Below, piece after piece: positions 38,146-47,157 of a stretch of DNA of 64,000 nucleotides. A program made the translations under genes and the position numbers. The stretch spans positions 1,426,001 to 1,490,000 of the forward strand of contig NZ_CP053939.1 of the NCBI RefSeq assembly GCF_013267835.1, read 5' to 3'. The stretch comes from Neisseria mucosa (GTDB lineage: Bacteria > Pseudomonadota > Gammaproteobacteria > Burkholderiales > Neisseriaceae). The notes under the pieces were generated by a model that was not told the DNA's origin, searched no databases, and saw only the letters and a list, made by a program, of their open reading frames with translations. Every line of letters starts with the position of its first letter. The first letter of the stretch is position 1.

Positions 38146-39215
38146 ATGAGTAAGAAAAAAGTCATTCTCGCCATGCCGGAACTCTTCAAAATCCACGAAC
38201 TCATTATTGAGAACTTAGAGAAATGCGGATTTGAAGTGCTGTCTCTGACCTATGAAGAAAAAGAGTTCAAATACAAAAATGTATTTCAACGGCTGAAAAA
38301 ATCTGGTATCGAAATATTCTTGGACAAAAAGACTTCAAAAAACGGACCATGTTCCACGCCGTAGAAGAACGCCTCAATACCCTGTTAAGCGAACATCCCG
38401 AACAAGCGGATTATTGCTTCATGATTTGGCTGGGCGCCTATCCAAAAGACTTTATCGCCAAGCTCAGAGCGCATTCCAAATTAATGGTGTACTACAACTG
38501 GGAAGCCCTGACCTTCTTAAAAGAAGACTTCGACAACATCGAATTTTTCGACAAATTTTACTTTTTCGATCCGTTTGACCAGGGCAAACATCCCGAATAC
38601 ACCGAAAAACTCTTTCCAACCACCAGCTTCTACTTTGACTGCTTCAGGCCGTCTGAAAACCCGCAAAACAAAATCTTGTTTATCGGCTCGTACGCTGCCG
38701 ACCGCAACAACGACATCCGCGCATTTTGCGAAGCTGCACGTTCAATCGGTTTAGAAATAGATTTCCGCTTGGCCAGCAAGAAAATCGAAGAAGAAAAAGC
38801 GGCTTTGGGCATTCCAGAAGTCGAGTTTTTCTCCTTTGAAAACGCCCTCTCCTATCGTCAAAACTTAGAAGAAGCGGCCCAATCCTCCGTATTGGTGGAT
38901 TTCCTCAACCGCAAGCACTACGGCCTCTCTTTGCGGATTTTCGAAGCGATTGGTTTGGACAAAAAACTGATTACAACCAATCCGACCATCGTACATTACG
39001 ATTTTTATCACCCGAACAATATGTTCTACTGGGACGGAAGCAACCTTAAAGAACTCAAAGCCTTCCTGACCTTGCCGTATGTACCGCTTGCCCCAGGCTT
39101 GAAGCACAAATACAGCTTCAGCAACTGGATCAGCTGCGCCTTTAACATCGAACCCAACATCCCCATTACCCTGCCCCAAGCGGACCCGTCCATTTTGGAG
39201 AAACAGCATGTTTGA
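38146..39215 (+). pseudogene. Putative glycosyltransferase-like gene B, frameshifted at a poly-A run
   Basis: The N-terminal part (MSKKKVILAMPELFKIHELI) is open from 38146 and ends at 38364 after a nonsense tail. The rest continues in another frame (conserved from DFKKRTMFHAVEERLN) to 39215. Adding one A to the five-A run at 38326-38330 restores a continuous protein of about 355 residues, whose DKKDFKKRT joins as DGNYKKYLK does in paralogue A. The downstream part keeps NRKHYGLSLRIFEAIGLDKKLITTN. It may be inactive, phase variable, or a sequencing error. It contains a coding uptake sequence near 38645 (RPSEN). Confidence 0.7.
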
Positions 39216-40236
39216 AAAAGAAAAACTACTAACTGCCGTCCTGCCAGTCAGACAAAGGCCGCCTGAAAAAAACACACGGCACATCGTCTATGCAGCCGAT
39301 CAAAATTACATCCGACATATCGGCACATCTATGCTTTCCGTATTGGAAAACAACCACTTCCCCATCCACTTCCACCTACTGGTCAGCGGATCGGAAAGCT
39401 ACGACTTCAGCATTTTCAACCATCTCGAAACCATCAACCCCAACTATGCAGTAACGGTTTACCATCTCAACACCGAATACTTTACCACCCTGCAAACCAA
39501 CGGCTATTTCACCATAGCCATGTACTACCGCATGTGCATACCTGCCATACTTGGCGGCATCAGCGATACTGCTCTTTATCTCGACACCGACGTATTATGC
39601 TTGGGTGACATCTCCGAACTCTTTACCATAGACCTTACAGGCCAACTCGTCGCGGCAGCTCCCGATACCATGTTCCGCGCTTATATCTGCAAGCTAAATC
39701 CTGTCGGCTTCAACGACACCGCCCCCTACTTCAATTCCGGCGTATTACTGTTCAACATCCAAAACTGGAACGATTCACAAACAGACAATATATTACAAAA
39801 CAAAATAGAAGCCGTGGAAAATGCCAACATCCGCCTATCATGCCCCGACCAAGACATCCTCAACCTTACTTGTATCAATAAAATCCGCTGGCTTCCCGAT
39901 ACATACAACTGGATACATTGGCAAAAAAAAGCCTATGAATTAAACAAAAACCCAAATGCAATCAAGCTCGTACACTTTACCGGCCACGTCAAACCATGGC
40001 ACGTCTTAGGTTTCCATCCCGTTTACGACCGCTACTATCAAAAGTCGCCTTGGAACGAAGGATATATCCATCAACCGTTAAACACATGGCTGCCCTTCCC
40101 TAAGCCTTACCAAGCCTTCAAACAAGCCGCCAAAAGACTTTCAAAGCAAGGGGATAAAAAACAAGCCTGGGCATATTACAAAGAATACCTGCTCAGAAAA
40201 ATCAATCCGAACAGATTCAAAGCACCAGATTTTTAA
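39208..40236 (+). CDS. Family 8 glycosyltransferase (LgtC-like)
   Basis: A 342-residue protein. The GT8 core begins HIVYAADQNYIRHIGTSMLSV at 25-45 (given in parts HIVYAADQNY and HIGTSMLSV). The metal-binding DxD is LDTDVLCLGD (Asp126 and Asp128), and the C-terminal HFTGHVKPWH (His256 onward) supplies the third metal ligand and the donor site. GT8 enzymes of Neisseria such as LgtC add alpha-galactose to lipooligosaccharide; the donor here is not known. It overlaps the previous gene by 8 bases and is followed by a basic tail typical of membrane association. Confidence 0.85.
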   Translation: MFEKEKLLTAVLPVRQRPPEKNTRHIVYAADQNYIRHIGTSMLSVLENNHFPIHFHLLVSGSESYDFSIFNHLETINPNYAVTVYHLNTEYFTTLQTNGYFTIAMYYRMCIPAILGGISDTALYLDTDVLCLGDISELFTIDLTGQLVAAAPDTMFRAYICKLNPVGFNDTAPYFNSGVLLFNIQNWNDSQTDNILQNKIEAVENANIRLSCPDQDILNLTCINKIRWLPDTYNWIHWQKKAYELNKNPNAIKLVHFTGHVKPWHVLGFHPVYDRYYQKSPWNEGYIHQPLNTWLPFPKPYQAFKQAAKRLSKQGDKKQAWAYYKEYLLRKINPNRFKAPDF

Positions 40237-40250
40237 CTGTCAAATAGAAA

Positions 40251-40317
40251 GTTCAGACGGCCTACTTAAGAAAATTAGATTAAAAAACCTATTCGTGGTA
40301 TAAGGCCGTCTGAAACC
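40251..40317. other. Opposed uptake sequences between the glycosyltransferase and fabG
   Basis: TTCAGACGGCCT near 40251 and AAGGCCGTCTGAA near 40302 flank an AT-rich 40-base gap. Mirror arrangement to that after fabD, so the three-gene sugar block is bracketed by uptake-sequence pairs. Confidence 0.55.
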
Positions 40318-40347
40318 ATTTTTCCAATCGCAATTAAGGAATAAAAC

Positions 40348-41094
40348 ATGAGTACACAAGATTTGAGCGGCAAAATTGCTTTAGTAACCGGCGCATCGCG
40401 CGGTATTGGTGCGGCGATTGCCGATACTTTGGCTGCGGCCGGTGCAAAAGTTATCGGCACGGCCACCAGCGAAAGCGGCACGGCTGCAATTAGCGAGCGC
40501 TTGGCGCAATGGGGCGGCGAAGGCCGTGCATTGAATTCTGCCGAACCTGAAACCATTGAAAACCTGATTGTCGACATCGAGAAAGAATTCGGCAAACTGG
40601 ATATTTTGGTCAATAACGCCGGCATTACCCGCGACAACCTCCTGATGCGCATGAAAGAGGAAGAATGGGACGACATCATGCAGGTCAACCTCAAATCCGT
40701 CTTCCGCGCTTCTAAAGCCGTATTGCGCGGCATGATGAAACAGCGTGCAGGCCGCATTATCAACATCACATCCGTTGTCGGCGTGATGGGCAATGCCGGT
40801 CAAACCAACTATGCAGCCGCAAAAGCAGGCTTGATCGGTTTCTCCAAATCTATGGCGCGCGAAGTTGGCAGCCGCGGCATTACCGTCAACTGCGTCGCCC
40901 CCGGCTTTATCGACACCGATATGACCCGCGCGCTGCCTGAAGAAACCCGCAAAACCTTTGAAGCGCAAACTTCTTTGGGCAAATTCGGCGAAGCGCAAGA
41001 TATTGCCGATGCAGTCTTGTTCTTGGCTTCCGATCAGGCAAAATACATTACCGGTCAGACACTTCATGTCAACGGCGGCATGTTGATGCCTTAA
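40348..41094 (+). CDS. fabG: 3-oxoacyl-ACP reductase
   Basis: NADPH-dependent reduction of beta-ketoacyl-ACP. Short-chain dehydrogenase of 248 residues with the cofactor loop TGASRGIG (14-21), NNAG (89-92), and the catalytic Ser142, Tyr155 and Lys159 (YAAAK). Preceded by AAGGAATAAAAC. It stands apart from fabD because of the intervening sugar-transfer genes. Confidence 0.97.
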   Translation: MSTQDLSGKIALVTGASRGIGAAIADTLAAAGAKVIGTATSESGTAAISERLAQWGGEGRALNSAEPETIENLIVDIEKEFGKLDILVNNAGITRDNLLMRMKEEEWDDIMQVNLKSVFRASKAVLRGMMKQRAGRIINITSVVGVMGNAGQTNYAAAKAGLIGFSKSMAREVGSRGITVNCVAPGFIDTDMTRALPEETRKTFEAQTSLGKFGEAQDIADAVLFLASDQAKYITGQTLHVNGGMLMP

Positions 41095-41109
41095 ACCGTT
41101 TGTTTATTT

Positions 41110-41144
41110 AAAGGCCATCTGAATATTTCAGACGGCCCTTTTTG
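41110..41144. terminator. Terminator after fabG with a mutated uptake arm
   Basis: The left arm reads GGCCATCTGAA (one base off the core), the right arm TTCAGACGGCC followed by T residues. The hairpin is kept with one mismatch while the left copy no longer matches the uptake core. Confidence 0.75.
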
Positions 41145-41363
41145 TCAATCAAAACACTATTTTACATTCTATCTTGATATAATCTTAATAATCCGTTAGA
41201 TAACGCTCGAAACAGTAAATCTAAATAGTATGATACGGGAAATCAAATCGCAGGAATAAATTGCGTTCTGTGCGTTTTTATTTGGGTTTGCTGTCGGTTT
41301 TCGACGTGTTTCAGACGGCCTCTATATAACAATATTTACTTTTAATGAAAGGCCGCCCACTCT

Positions 41364-43346
41364 ATGCACGAATTTTCCCTTGCTCACATTGTCATTGTTC
41401 TGTTGGTTGCCGTCATTACGGTTATCTGCTGTCGCAAATTCAACATTCCTTCCATGCTCGGTTATCTTTTGGTCGGTTTTATTGCCGGTCCGGGTATGTT
41501 CAGACTGATTCCGCAAAGCCACGCTACCGACTATTTGGGCGAAATCGGCATTGTGTTTCTGATGTTCAGCATCGGCCTCGAATTTTCCCTGCCTAAACTC
41601 AAGGCTATGCGCCGCCTCGTATTCGGTTTGGGCGGTTTGCAAGTCATCGTTACCATGCTCTCGATTATGGGCATTTTGATGGCGATGGGCACGCCGTTTA
41701 ACTGGGCGTTTGCCACTGCGGGCGCACTGACCATGTCGTCCACCGCCATTGTCAGCCGCATTCTGTCGGAGAAAACCGAGCTGGGTCAGCCGCATGGTCA
41801 AATGGCCATGGGTGTTTTGCTGATGCAGGATATTGCCGTTGTACCGCTGATGATTCTGATTCCGGCGCTTGCCGGCGGCAGCGAAGGCAACTTGTGGGTA
41901 GAACTGGGCCTGGCCGGTTTAAAAATGTTGCTGACCTTGGGCATTTTGTTTGTTGTTGGCAGCCGTGTGATGTCGCGCTGGTTCAGACTGGTTGCTAAAC
42001 GCAAATCGTCCGAACTCTTCATGATCAACGTTTTGCTGGTTACTTTGGGCGTAGCCTATCTGACAGAACTTGAAGGCCTGTCTATGGCATTGGGCGCATT
42101 CGTCGCCGGTATGCTGCTTTCCGAAACCGAATACCGTATTCAGGTGGAAGACGACATCCGCCCATTCCGCGACATCCTGCTGGGCTTTTTCTTCATCACC
42201 GTCGGTATGAAGCTGGATATTCAGGCGCTGATCGGCAATTGGCAGCAAATCCTGATTTTGTTGGTCATCCTGTTGGTCTTGAAAGCACTGGTCGTTTTCG
42301 TCATCGCTTTGCGCATGAAAAACCCTGTGGGCGACAGCCTCAAGAGTGCGCTTTATTTAGCGCAAGGCGGTGAGTTCGGCTTTGTGATGCTGGCCATTTC
42401 CAGCAAAATCAATATGGTTTCGCCCGAATTGGAACAAGCGGCCACCGCAGCCGTATTGCTCTCCATGATTGCCGCTCCATTCATTTTGGGCAGCAGCGAT
42501 GCCATCATCGGCCGATTCGTCAAATCCGACTGGGACATGAAAGCCTTGGACTTGCACTCCATGCTGGTGGAAACCATGAGCAAATCCGAACACGTCCTGA
42601 TTATCGGTTTCGGACGCGGCGGTCAATCGGTTGCCCGTGTATTGGCGCAAGAAGGCATCCCCTACTTCGCCCTCGACTTAGACATTGCCCGCGTACAAGT
42701 GGCACGCAACGCAGGCGAACCGGTTTCCTTTGGCGATGCCAAACGCCGTGAAGTTTTGGAAGCCGCCGGATTGGGACGCGCCAAGATGGTGGTCATTACG
42801 CTGAACAATATGCACGAGACCCAACATGTTCTCGGCAACATCATGTCCATGCATCCGAGTATGCCGGTTTATGTTCGCGCCACCAATGACGATTACGTCA
42901 AAACCTTCACCGAAATGGGCGCGGAAGAAGCCGTTTCCGACACCAAAGAAACCAGCCTGGTGCTGGCAAGCTATGCCATGTTGGGCCACGGCCTCTCCTA
43001 CAACCACGTTTATCAAACCATAACCCATATCCGTCACAGCCGCTATGCATCGTTGCAAGACTTGTTTATCGGCAGCGACGATGACAGCTTCTCAGACGAA
43101 GACAGCAAAGCCATCTCCCGTCACGCCTTCCCGTTGCACGGCGAGGCACATGCCATCGGCAAAACCATCCGCGAATTGCCCTTGTCCGCCCATCATCTGA
43201 AGCTATTGTTTATCCGCCGCAAGACCGGAAAAATCCAAGACCTTGATCCTGATTTTGTTTTGGAAAACGGTGATATTTTGGTTGTCGCAGGCAAGCAGGA
43301 AGAAATTATTTCCTTTGAAAACTGGTGCTTGCAGGGAGATATCTAA
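41364..43346 (+). CDS. Kef/YbaL-type monovalent cation:proton antiporter (CPA2) with RCK domain
   Basis: A 660-residue inner-membrane protein: about 12 helices over residues 5-385, a Rossmann RCK/TrkA-N domain starting HVLIIGFGRGGQSVARVL near 408, and a TrkA-C domain at the end (LDPDFVLENGDILVVAG). The ion is probably K+ or Na+ in exchange for H+, controlled by a nucleotide or glutathione adduct as in KefB/C (family knowledge). The missing KefF/G partner nearby and the added TrkA-C domain favour the YbaL/RosB-like group. Single gene with 270 bases of upstream DNA that holds TATAAT at 41178-41183. Confidence 0.88.
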   Translation: MHEFSLAHIVIVLLVAVITVICCRKFNIPSMLGYLLVGFIAGPGMFRLIPQSHATDYLGEIGIVFLMFSIGLEFSLPKLKAMRRLVFGLGGLQVIVTMLSIMGILMAMGTPFNWAFATAGALTMSSTAIVSRILSEKTELGQPHGQMAMGVLLMQDIAVVPLMILIPALAGGSEGNLWVELGLAGLKMLLTLGILFVVGSRVMSRWFRLVAKRKSSELFMINVLLVTLGVAYLTELEGLSMALGAFVAGMLLSETEYRIQVEDDIRPFRDILLGFFFITVGMKLDIQALIGNWQQILILLVILLVLKALVVFVIALRMKNPVGDSLKSALYLAQGGEFGFVMLAISSKINMVSPELEQAATAAVLLSMIAAPFILGSSDAIIGRFVKSDWDMKALDLHSMLVETMSKSEHVLIIGFGRGGQSVARVLAQEGIPYFALDLDIARVQVARNAGEPVSFGDAKRREVLEAAGLGRAKMVVITLNNMHETQHVLGNIMSMHPSMPVYVRATNDDYVKTFTEMGAEEAVSDTKETSLVLASYAMLGHGLSYNHVYQTITHIRHSRYASLQDLFIGSDDDSFSDEDSKAISRHAFPLHGEAHAIGKTIRELPLSAHHLKLLFIRRKTGKIQDLDPDFVLENGDILVVAGKQEEIISFENWCLQGDI

Positions 43347-43363
43347 TTATCGGCAAATAAATC

Positions 43364-43392
43364 TTGCGCGCATCAGGATTTTTTGGTTTAAT
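43364..43392 (+). promoter_or_regulatory. Putative promoter of the tRNA cluster
   Basis: TTGCGC at 43364-43369, spacer 17, TTTAAT at 43387-43392, followed by a GC-rich start region (GCGTC) as expected for stable-RNA genes. 24 bases before the first tRNA. Confidence 0.55.
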
Positions 43393-43415
43393 AGCGTCTT
43401 CGCAATTTTGCGCAT

Positions 43416-43491
43416 GGGTGATTAGCTCAGTTGGTAGAGCGTCTGCCTTACAAGCAGAATGTCGGCGGTTCGACTCCGTCATCACCCACCA
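43416..43491 (+). tRNA. tRNA-Val (anticodon TAC), copy 1
   Basis: 76-nt cloverleaf with 7-bp acceptor stem GGGTGAT/ATCACCC, anticodon loop CTTACAA with TAC, TTCGACT T-loop, and encoded CCA. Confidence 0.97.
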
Positions 43492-43524
43492 AGTTTCCTT
43501 TTCATTGTCTTTGACAGTGGATGC

Positions 43525-43601
43525 GCGGTGGTAGCTCAGTTGGTTAGAGTACCGGCCTGTCACGCCGGGGGTCGCGGGTTCGAGCCCCGTCCGCCGCGCC
43601 A
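43525..43601 (+). tRNA. tRNA-Asp (anticodon GTC), copy 1
   Basis: 77-nt cloverleaf, acceptor GCGGTGG with CCGCCGC (one G-U pair), anticodon loop CTGTCAC with GTC, discriminator G, and encoded CCA. Confidence 0.96.
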
Positions 43602-43640
43602 TTATTTAAAAATACTGATTTCTCAGTATCTCCCTTTTTC

Positions 43641-43716
43641 GGGTGATTAGCTCAGTTGGTAGAGCGTCTGCCTTACAAGCAGAATGTCGGCGGTTCGACT
43701 CCGTCATCACCCACCA
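43641..43716 (+). tRNA. tRNA-Val (anticodon TAC), copy 2
   Basis: Identical to copy 1 at 43416-43491, including CCA. Confidence 0.97.
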
Positions 43717-43748
43717 CTTTCCTTTTCATTGTCTTTGACAGTGGATGC

Positions 43749-43825
43749 GCGGTGGTAGCTCAGTTGGTTAGAGTACCGGCCTGTCACGCCGGGGGTCGCG
43801 GGTTCGAGCCCCGTCCGCCGCGCCA
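43749..43825 (+). tRNA. tRNA-Asp (anticodon GTC), copy 2
   Basis: Identical to copy 1 at 43525-43601, including CCA. Confidence 0.96.
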
Positions 43826-43837
43826 TCAAGTTAAAAA

Positions 43838-43870
43838 TAAAAAATACTGGTTTTTACCGGTATTTTTTTC
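43838..43870 (+). terminator. Terminator of the tRNA cluster
   Basis: AAATACTGG pairs with CCGGTATTT (one G-T pair), followed by a run of T residues, right after the last tRNA. Confidence 0.75.
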
Positions 43871-44060
43871 GTCTGTACCCTATGCCTTTTCGTAAAGAGC
43901 CTGATTATTTAGACAAGAGAAGCCGGAAATAAACTTAAAACATACGTCTTCAATACCAAAGATAAAACCATCCATCTCAAGCTGATTCACACCAAACGCT
44001 TATTCATCCAATCCCTGAATCATCCTTCAAAATAGACATAAATACTTGCCCCTCTTACAC
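43871..44060. other. Non-coding stretch, possible gene remnant
   Basis: About 190 bases between the tRNA terminator and the dacB terminator. A 40-codon open stretch without start (43913 to about 44033) has a plausible amino-acid make-up (KTYVFNTKDKTIHLKL) and could be the worn 3' end of a lost gene. Nothing else seen. Confidence 0.3.
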
Positions 44061-44104
44061 AAAGGCCGTCTGAAACGTCAATACATTTTCAGACGGCCTT
44101 TTTT
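44061..44104. terminator. Uptake-sequence terminator downstream of dacB
   Basis: AAAGGCCGTCTGAAA arm and its inverse with flanking A and T runs; an 11-base loop. Confidence 0.8.
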
Positions 44105-44110
44105 AGCTTA

Positions 44111-45523
44111 TCAAGCCTGATACCTCATCACGCAGGAAACTTTAGCATCAATCCAATGATCCCCGCCCGGCTGAACGATTTTAGACACCAGCTTATCCAA
44201 GTCGCGTAGATAATCGGTTGATTTCTGGCTATTGATAATGACGACAACCAACAACGGTTTTTCGCCCAACCAATACCCAGCCAGTGCGCGGACATCTTTG
44301 AGCGTACCGGTTTTGAGGCGCAGGTTTTCACCGGGCTGTTTCAAGCGTGTTTTAAGCGTACCGTCTTTACCGGCAATCGGCAGCGTACTGATAAACTCGT
44401 TTTTAAACGGGCTGAAGTAGGCTTTTTCCAACATTTGCGCCATCATTCGCGCATTGAGCCGTTCTACACGGGACAGGCCTGAGCCGTTTTCCAACACCAG
44501 CCCTTCCGTATTGATGCCGGCAACCGCCAACTCGCTTTTTACGATAGAGGCAGCCTTGGCCTGCGCCTGCTTGTAATCAGATATATGTCCGGCAAATTTA
44601 AGGAAAACCGAACGGGCAATCAGATTATTGGAATGCTTGTTCATATCGGTGAGGATATCGGCAAGCGGTTTGGATAGATGGCTCGCCAACACATGCGCGT
44701 CATGAGGCGCGACACCTGTCGTCAGGCCGTCTGAAACCGTACCGTCTTGTTGGCGCCATTGGTTGACAAAACTTTTGCCAACAAATTCTTTCATGCTGTA
44801 CATATTCAGATACAGCTCTTTACCCAAACAACTTTCCGGCAGCTTGCCCGATACGGTCAGCGTATTGTTTTTATAGGAAGTCTTCATGTGGTTTTTTAAA
44901 ACGCTGCACTTCCCTTCCTTATCTTCAAGCGTCAATTTGTTTTGAATGTTCAGATTCGGCAGCGGCGGATTGGTACGGATGACCAAGCGTCCGTCTTCTT
45001 CTTTTTCAGCGCTAAGTTCAACGGTTTTATACGCCAACATATTGGGGTCGGGCGGCGTCATAAAGCTTTCGGCAGAATCGGAAGCAAAATCATCCGGATT
45101 CTTCACATCGCCCCAGAGGCTGCGGTCGAGTATCAGATGTCCGTCAATATGGCGTATGCCCTTATCGCGCATCTGTTGCTGCATTTGCACCAAATCATGC
45201 TGGTCAAACACAGGATCACCGCTCCCTACCCAATAAACATTGCCTTTCAGCGTATCGCCTTTGATTGCGCCGTTGGTTTTAAACTCGGTTTTCCAACGAT
45301 AATCGCCGCCCAACATACGAAACGCGGTAAACGCCGTTACCAGCTTCATGGTTGAAGCAGGATTGCGCAACTCATCGGCACGGTGTTCCACAATCACTTT
45401 GCCGCTGTCCAGTTCCTGCACATAAACGGAAATCTCATTTTCAGGAATACGGCCGAAATCCAAAGCCCATGACGGACACGCCGCCACCATCAGGCTGATT
45501 AATAAAATATTTTTTAACTTCAT
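44111..45523 (-). CDS. dacB: D-alanyl-D-alanine carboxypeptidase/endopeptidase, PBP4 (DacB) family
   Basis: A periplasmic class C low-molecular-mass penicillin-binding protein; the neisserial member is known as PBP3. The 470-residue protein has a signal peptide (cut near residue 20) and the three active-site motifs: STMK (Ser57, Lys60), SNN (298-300) and KTG (404-406). The long insert between the first two motifs (about 70-270) is the extra domain of this class. It trims terminal D-Ala and may cut cross-links. Cys207 and Cys232 may form a disulfide. Confidence 0.95.
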   Translation of the reverse strand: MKLKNILLISLMVAACPSWALDFGRIPENEISVYVQELDSGKVIVEHRADELRNPASTMKLVTAFTAFRMLGGDYRWKTEFKTNGAIKGDTLKGNVYWVGSGDPVFDQHDLVQMQQQMRDKGIRHIDGHLILDRSLWGDVKNPDDFASDSAESFMTPPDPNMLAYKTVELSAEKEEDGRLVIRTNPPLPNLNIQNKLTLEDKEGKCSVLKNHMKTSYKNNTLTVSGKLPESCLGKELYLNMYSMKEFVGKSFVNQWRQQDGTVSDGLTTGVAPHDAHVLASHLSKPLADILTDMNKHSNNLIARSVFLKFAGHISDYKQAQAKAASIVKSELAVAGINTEGLVLENGSGLSRVERLNARMMAQMLEKAYFSPFKNEFISTLPIAGKDGTLKTRLKQPGENLRLKTGTLKDVRALAGYWLGEKPLLVVVIINSQKSTDYLRDLDKLVSKIVQPGGDHWIDAKVSCVMRYQA

Positions 45524-45561
45524 TGTGTTACGAAAAATTGATACATCTGTACGAGGTACTG

Positions 45562-45588
45562 AGGCCGTCTGAACATTTCAGACGGCCT
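45562..45588. terminator. Uptake-sequence pair after the MFS gene
   Basis: 12-bp stem with a 3-base loop between the efflux-pump stop and dacB start. Confidence 0.7.
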
Positions 45589-45593
45589 GTTAT

Positions 45594-47021
45594 TTATTTC
45601 TGATGCGCTTTCAAACGCAAAGCAAACATAACGACAACGACACCGACAACCAAAGCGCAACCCATCGCCAAATGGATACCGTCCAGCATTGCCTGTTGCG
45701 GCATATCTGCACTGGAAAGTTTCTCGCCGATATTGGTTGCACCGACGAAAAACGCCGCGCCGATGGCACCGGCAATCGGATTGATGGTGGTCAGAATCGC
45801 CGCGCCGTGCGGATTGAGCGTTTTCGGTAATGAATTCAGACCATGGGTTTCACCAGTTACGCAAGCAGACACGGATACCGCCAACAGCGTAAACATTGCC
45901 GTCAGCATCATCACTTGCGTGTCAATCCGTAAAAACAGCCACAATACCGCCAACGACACCACCAGCATCACGGTTGCCGGCAAGACGACAAAGCGTCCGC
46001 CCTTTTTGTCCAACAATTTGCCGAACAAAGGCGCGGCAACCGCTTGGGCAATGCTGGCGGGCATCAGAATCAGGCCGGTTGCCGTACCGGTCAGCATCAG
46101 CACTTGCTGCGTGTACATCGGCACCATCAGTTCCAATCCCAAAAACAGGAATACCGCGCCGGCCAAAATCACAACGCAATATCCGAACTGCTTGTATCCA
46201 AATGCGCGAAGGTTCAGCAAAGGCGTCGCCAAACGGAACTGACGGTGCGCAAACCAACCCACCAGTACAACGGAAGCGGCAAAGAGCAGGATGAATTCCA
46301 CCAGCGACAGGTGGGCGAAATTACTGCTCGCATACACCAGCCCGCCGAAACCAGCGATCGACAAAACGGCCGACAACACATCAATCTTCGGACGGCTGAT
46401 GTTGCTCAAATTGACCGTCAAATATTTGCCCACCAATACCATCGCCGCCAGCATAAACGGCGCGGTAAAGCCGAACAGCACGCGCCAATGCGTGTGGTCG
46501 ATGATAATGCCCGACAGCGTCGGCCCCATCGCGGGCGCGGCGGTGAACATCATGGTAATCACGCCCATCGCTGTTCCGCGCTTATTGGGCGGATAAATCG
46601 ATAAAATGCCGTTAAACAGGAGCGGGACGAAAAACGCGGCAGACACCGCCTGCACCATCCGCCCCACAACCAGAATTCCGAAAGTCGGCGCAAACGCGCA
46701 AATCAGCGAACCGGCCAAAAACGTTGCCTGCGTAAACAGCACCATTTTGCGCGTTTCAAACCATTGAATCACGCCTGCCGTAATCGGCGTAAACGCGCCC
46801 ATCACCAGCAAAAAGCCCGTCGTCAGCCATTGAACCGTGGTCTTATCGACTCCGAAATCCTTCATAATCGGCGTAAGCGCGACATTCAGCAGGGTATCGT
46901 TGAGATAGCCGAAAAATGCGCCGATAAACAGCGTCGCTACAATGGTTTTAGCAGGAAAATCAGGATTGTCGGCGTGGTATTCGTGCGCCGTATCATTTTC
47001 TTGAAAATCAGAAGCGTGCAT
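45594..47021 (-). CDS. MFS efflux transporter, DHA2 (14-helix drug:proton antiporter) family
   Basis: A 475-residue inner-membrane protein with about 14 hydrophobic segments. The N-terminal DTLLNVALTPIMKDFGV segment and WLTTGFLLVMGAFTPITAGV match the DHA2/EmrB family (motif A and D1 region), and GPTLSGIIIDHTHWRVLF holds motif C. No membrane-fusion partner (EmrA) lies next to it, so it may act alone. The substrate cannot be read from sequence. Divergent from the FMN reductase gene. Confidence 0.87.
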   Translation of the reverse strand: MHASDFQENDTAHEYHADNPDFPAKTIVATLFIGAFFGYLNDTLLNVALTPIMKDFGVDKTTVQWLTTGFLLVMGAFTPITAGVIQWFETRKMVLFTQATFLAGSLICAFAPTFGILVVGRMVQAVSAAFFVPLLFNGILSIYPPNKRGTAMGVITMMFTAAPAMGPTLSGIIIDHTHWRVLFGFTAPFMLAAMVLVGKYLTVNLSNISRPKIDVLSAVLSIAGFGGLVYASSNFAHLSLVEFILLFAASVVLVGWFAHRQFRLATPLLNLRAFGYKQFGYCVVILAGAVFLFLGLELMVPMYTQQVLMLTGTATGLILMPASIAQAVAAPLFGKLLDKKGGRFVVLPATVMLVVSLAVLWLFLRIDTQVMMLTAMFTLLAVSVSACVTGETHGLNSLPKTLNPHGAAILTTINPIAGAIGAAFFVGATNIGEKLSSADMPQQAMLDGIHLAMGCALVVGVVVVMFALRLKAHQK

Positions 47022-47087
47022 AATAATTTGAAATATCAGCGAAACTGTTATTTTAGCATAAACCGTTTTGACAGGCCGTCTGAAACC

Positions 47088-47116
47088 TTGACCGCTTCCC
47101 TAGACAACACTAAAAT
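47088..47116 (+). promoter_or_regulatory. Promoter of the FMN reductase gene
   Basis: TTGACC at 47088-47093, spacer 17, TAAAAT at 47111-47116; 42 bases before the ATG, with ribosome site CAGGAGA. Confidence 0.7.
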
Positions 47117-47157
47117 CTAGAATAGTTTTCATTTTTATTATCAAACAGGAGAAAAAC

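Larger units (their letters stand above)
43416..43825 (+). repeat. Tandem duplication of a Val-Asp tRNA unit
   Basis: Units 43416-43601 and 43641-43825 are near identical, including the spacer between the two tRNAs (TTTCCTTTTCATTGTC onward), with a one-base length difference right after the Val CCA. The 39-base linker between units is not repeated. Confidence 0.9.

Noticed and set aside
43416..43825. Regularly spaced repeats at first sight like a small array
   Set aside because: They are two pairs of complete tRNA genes with encoded CCA, not CRISPR repeats.
43871..44060. Possible decayed gene after the tRNA cluster
   Set aside because: Only 40 codons without a start or recognised similarity; kept as a note, not a gene.
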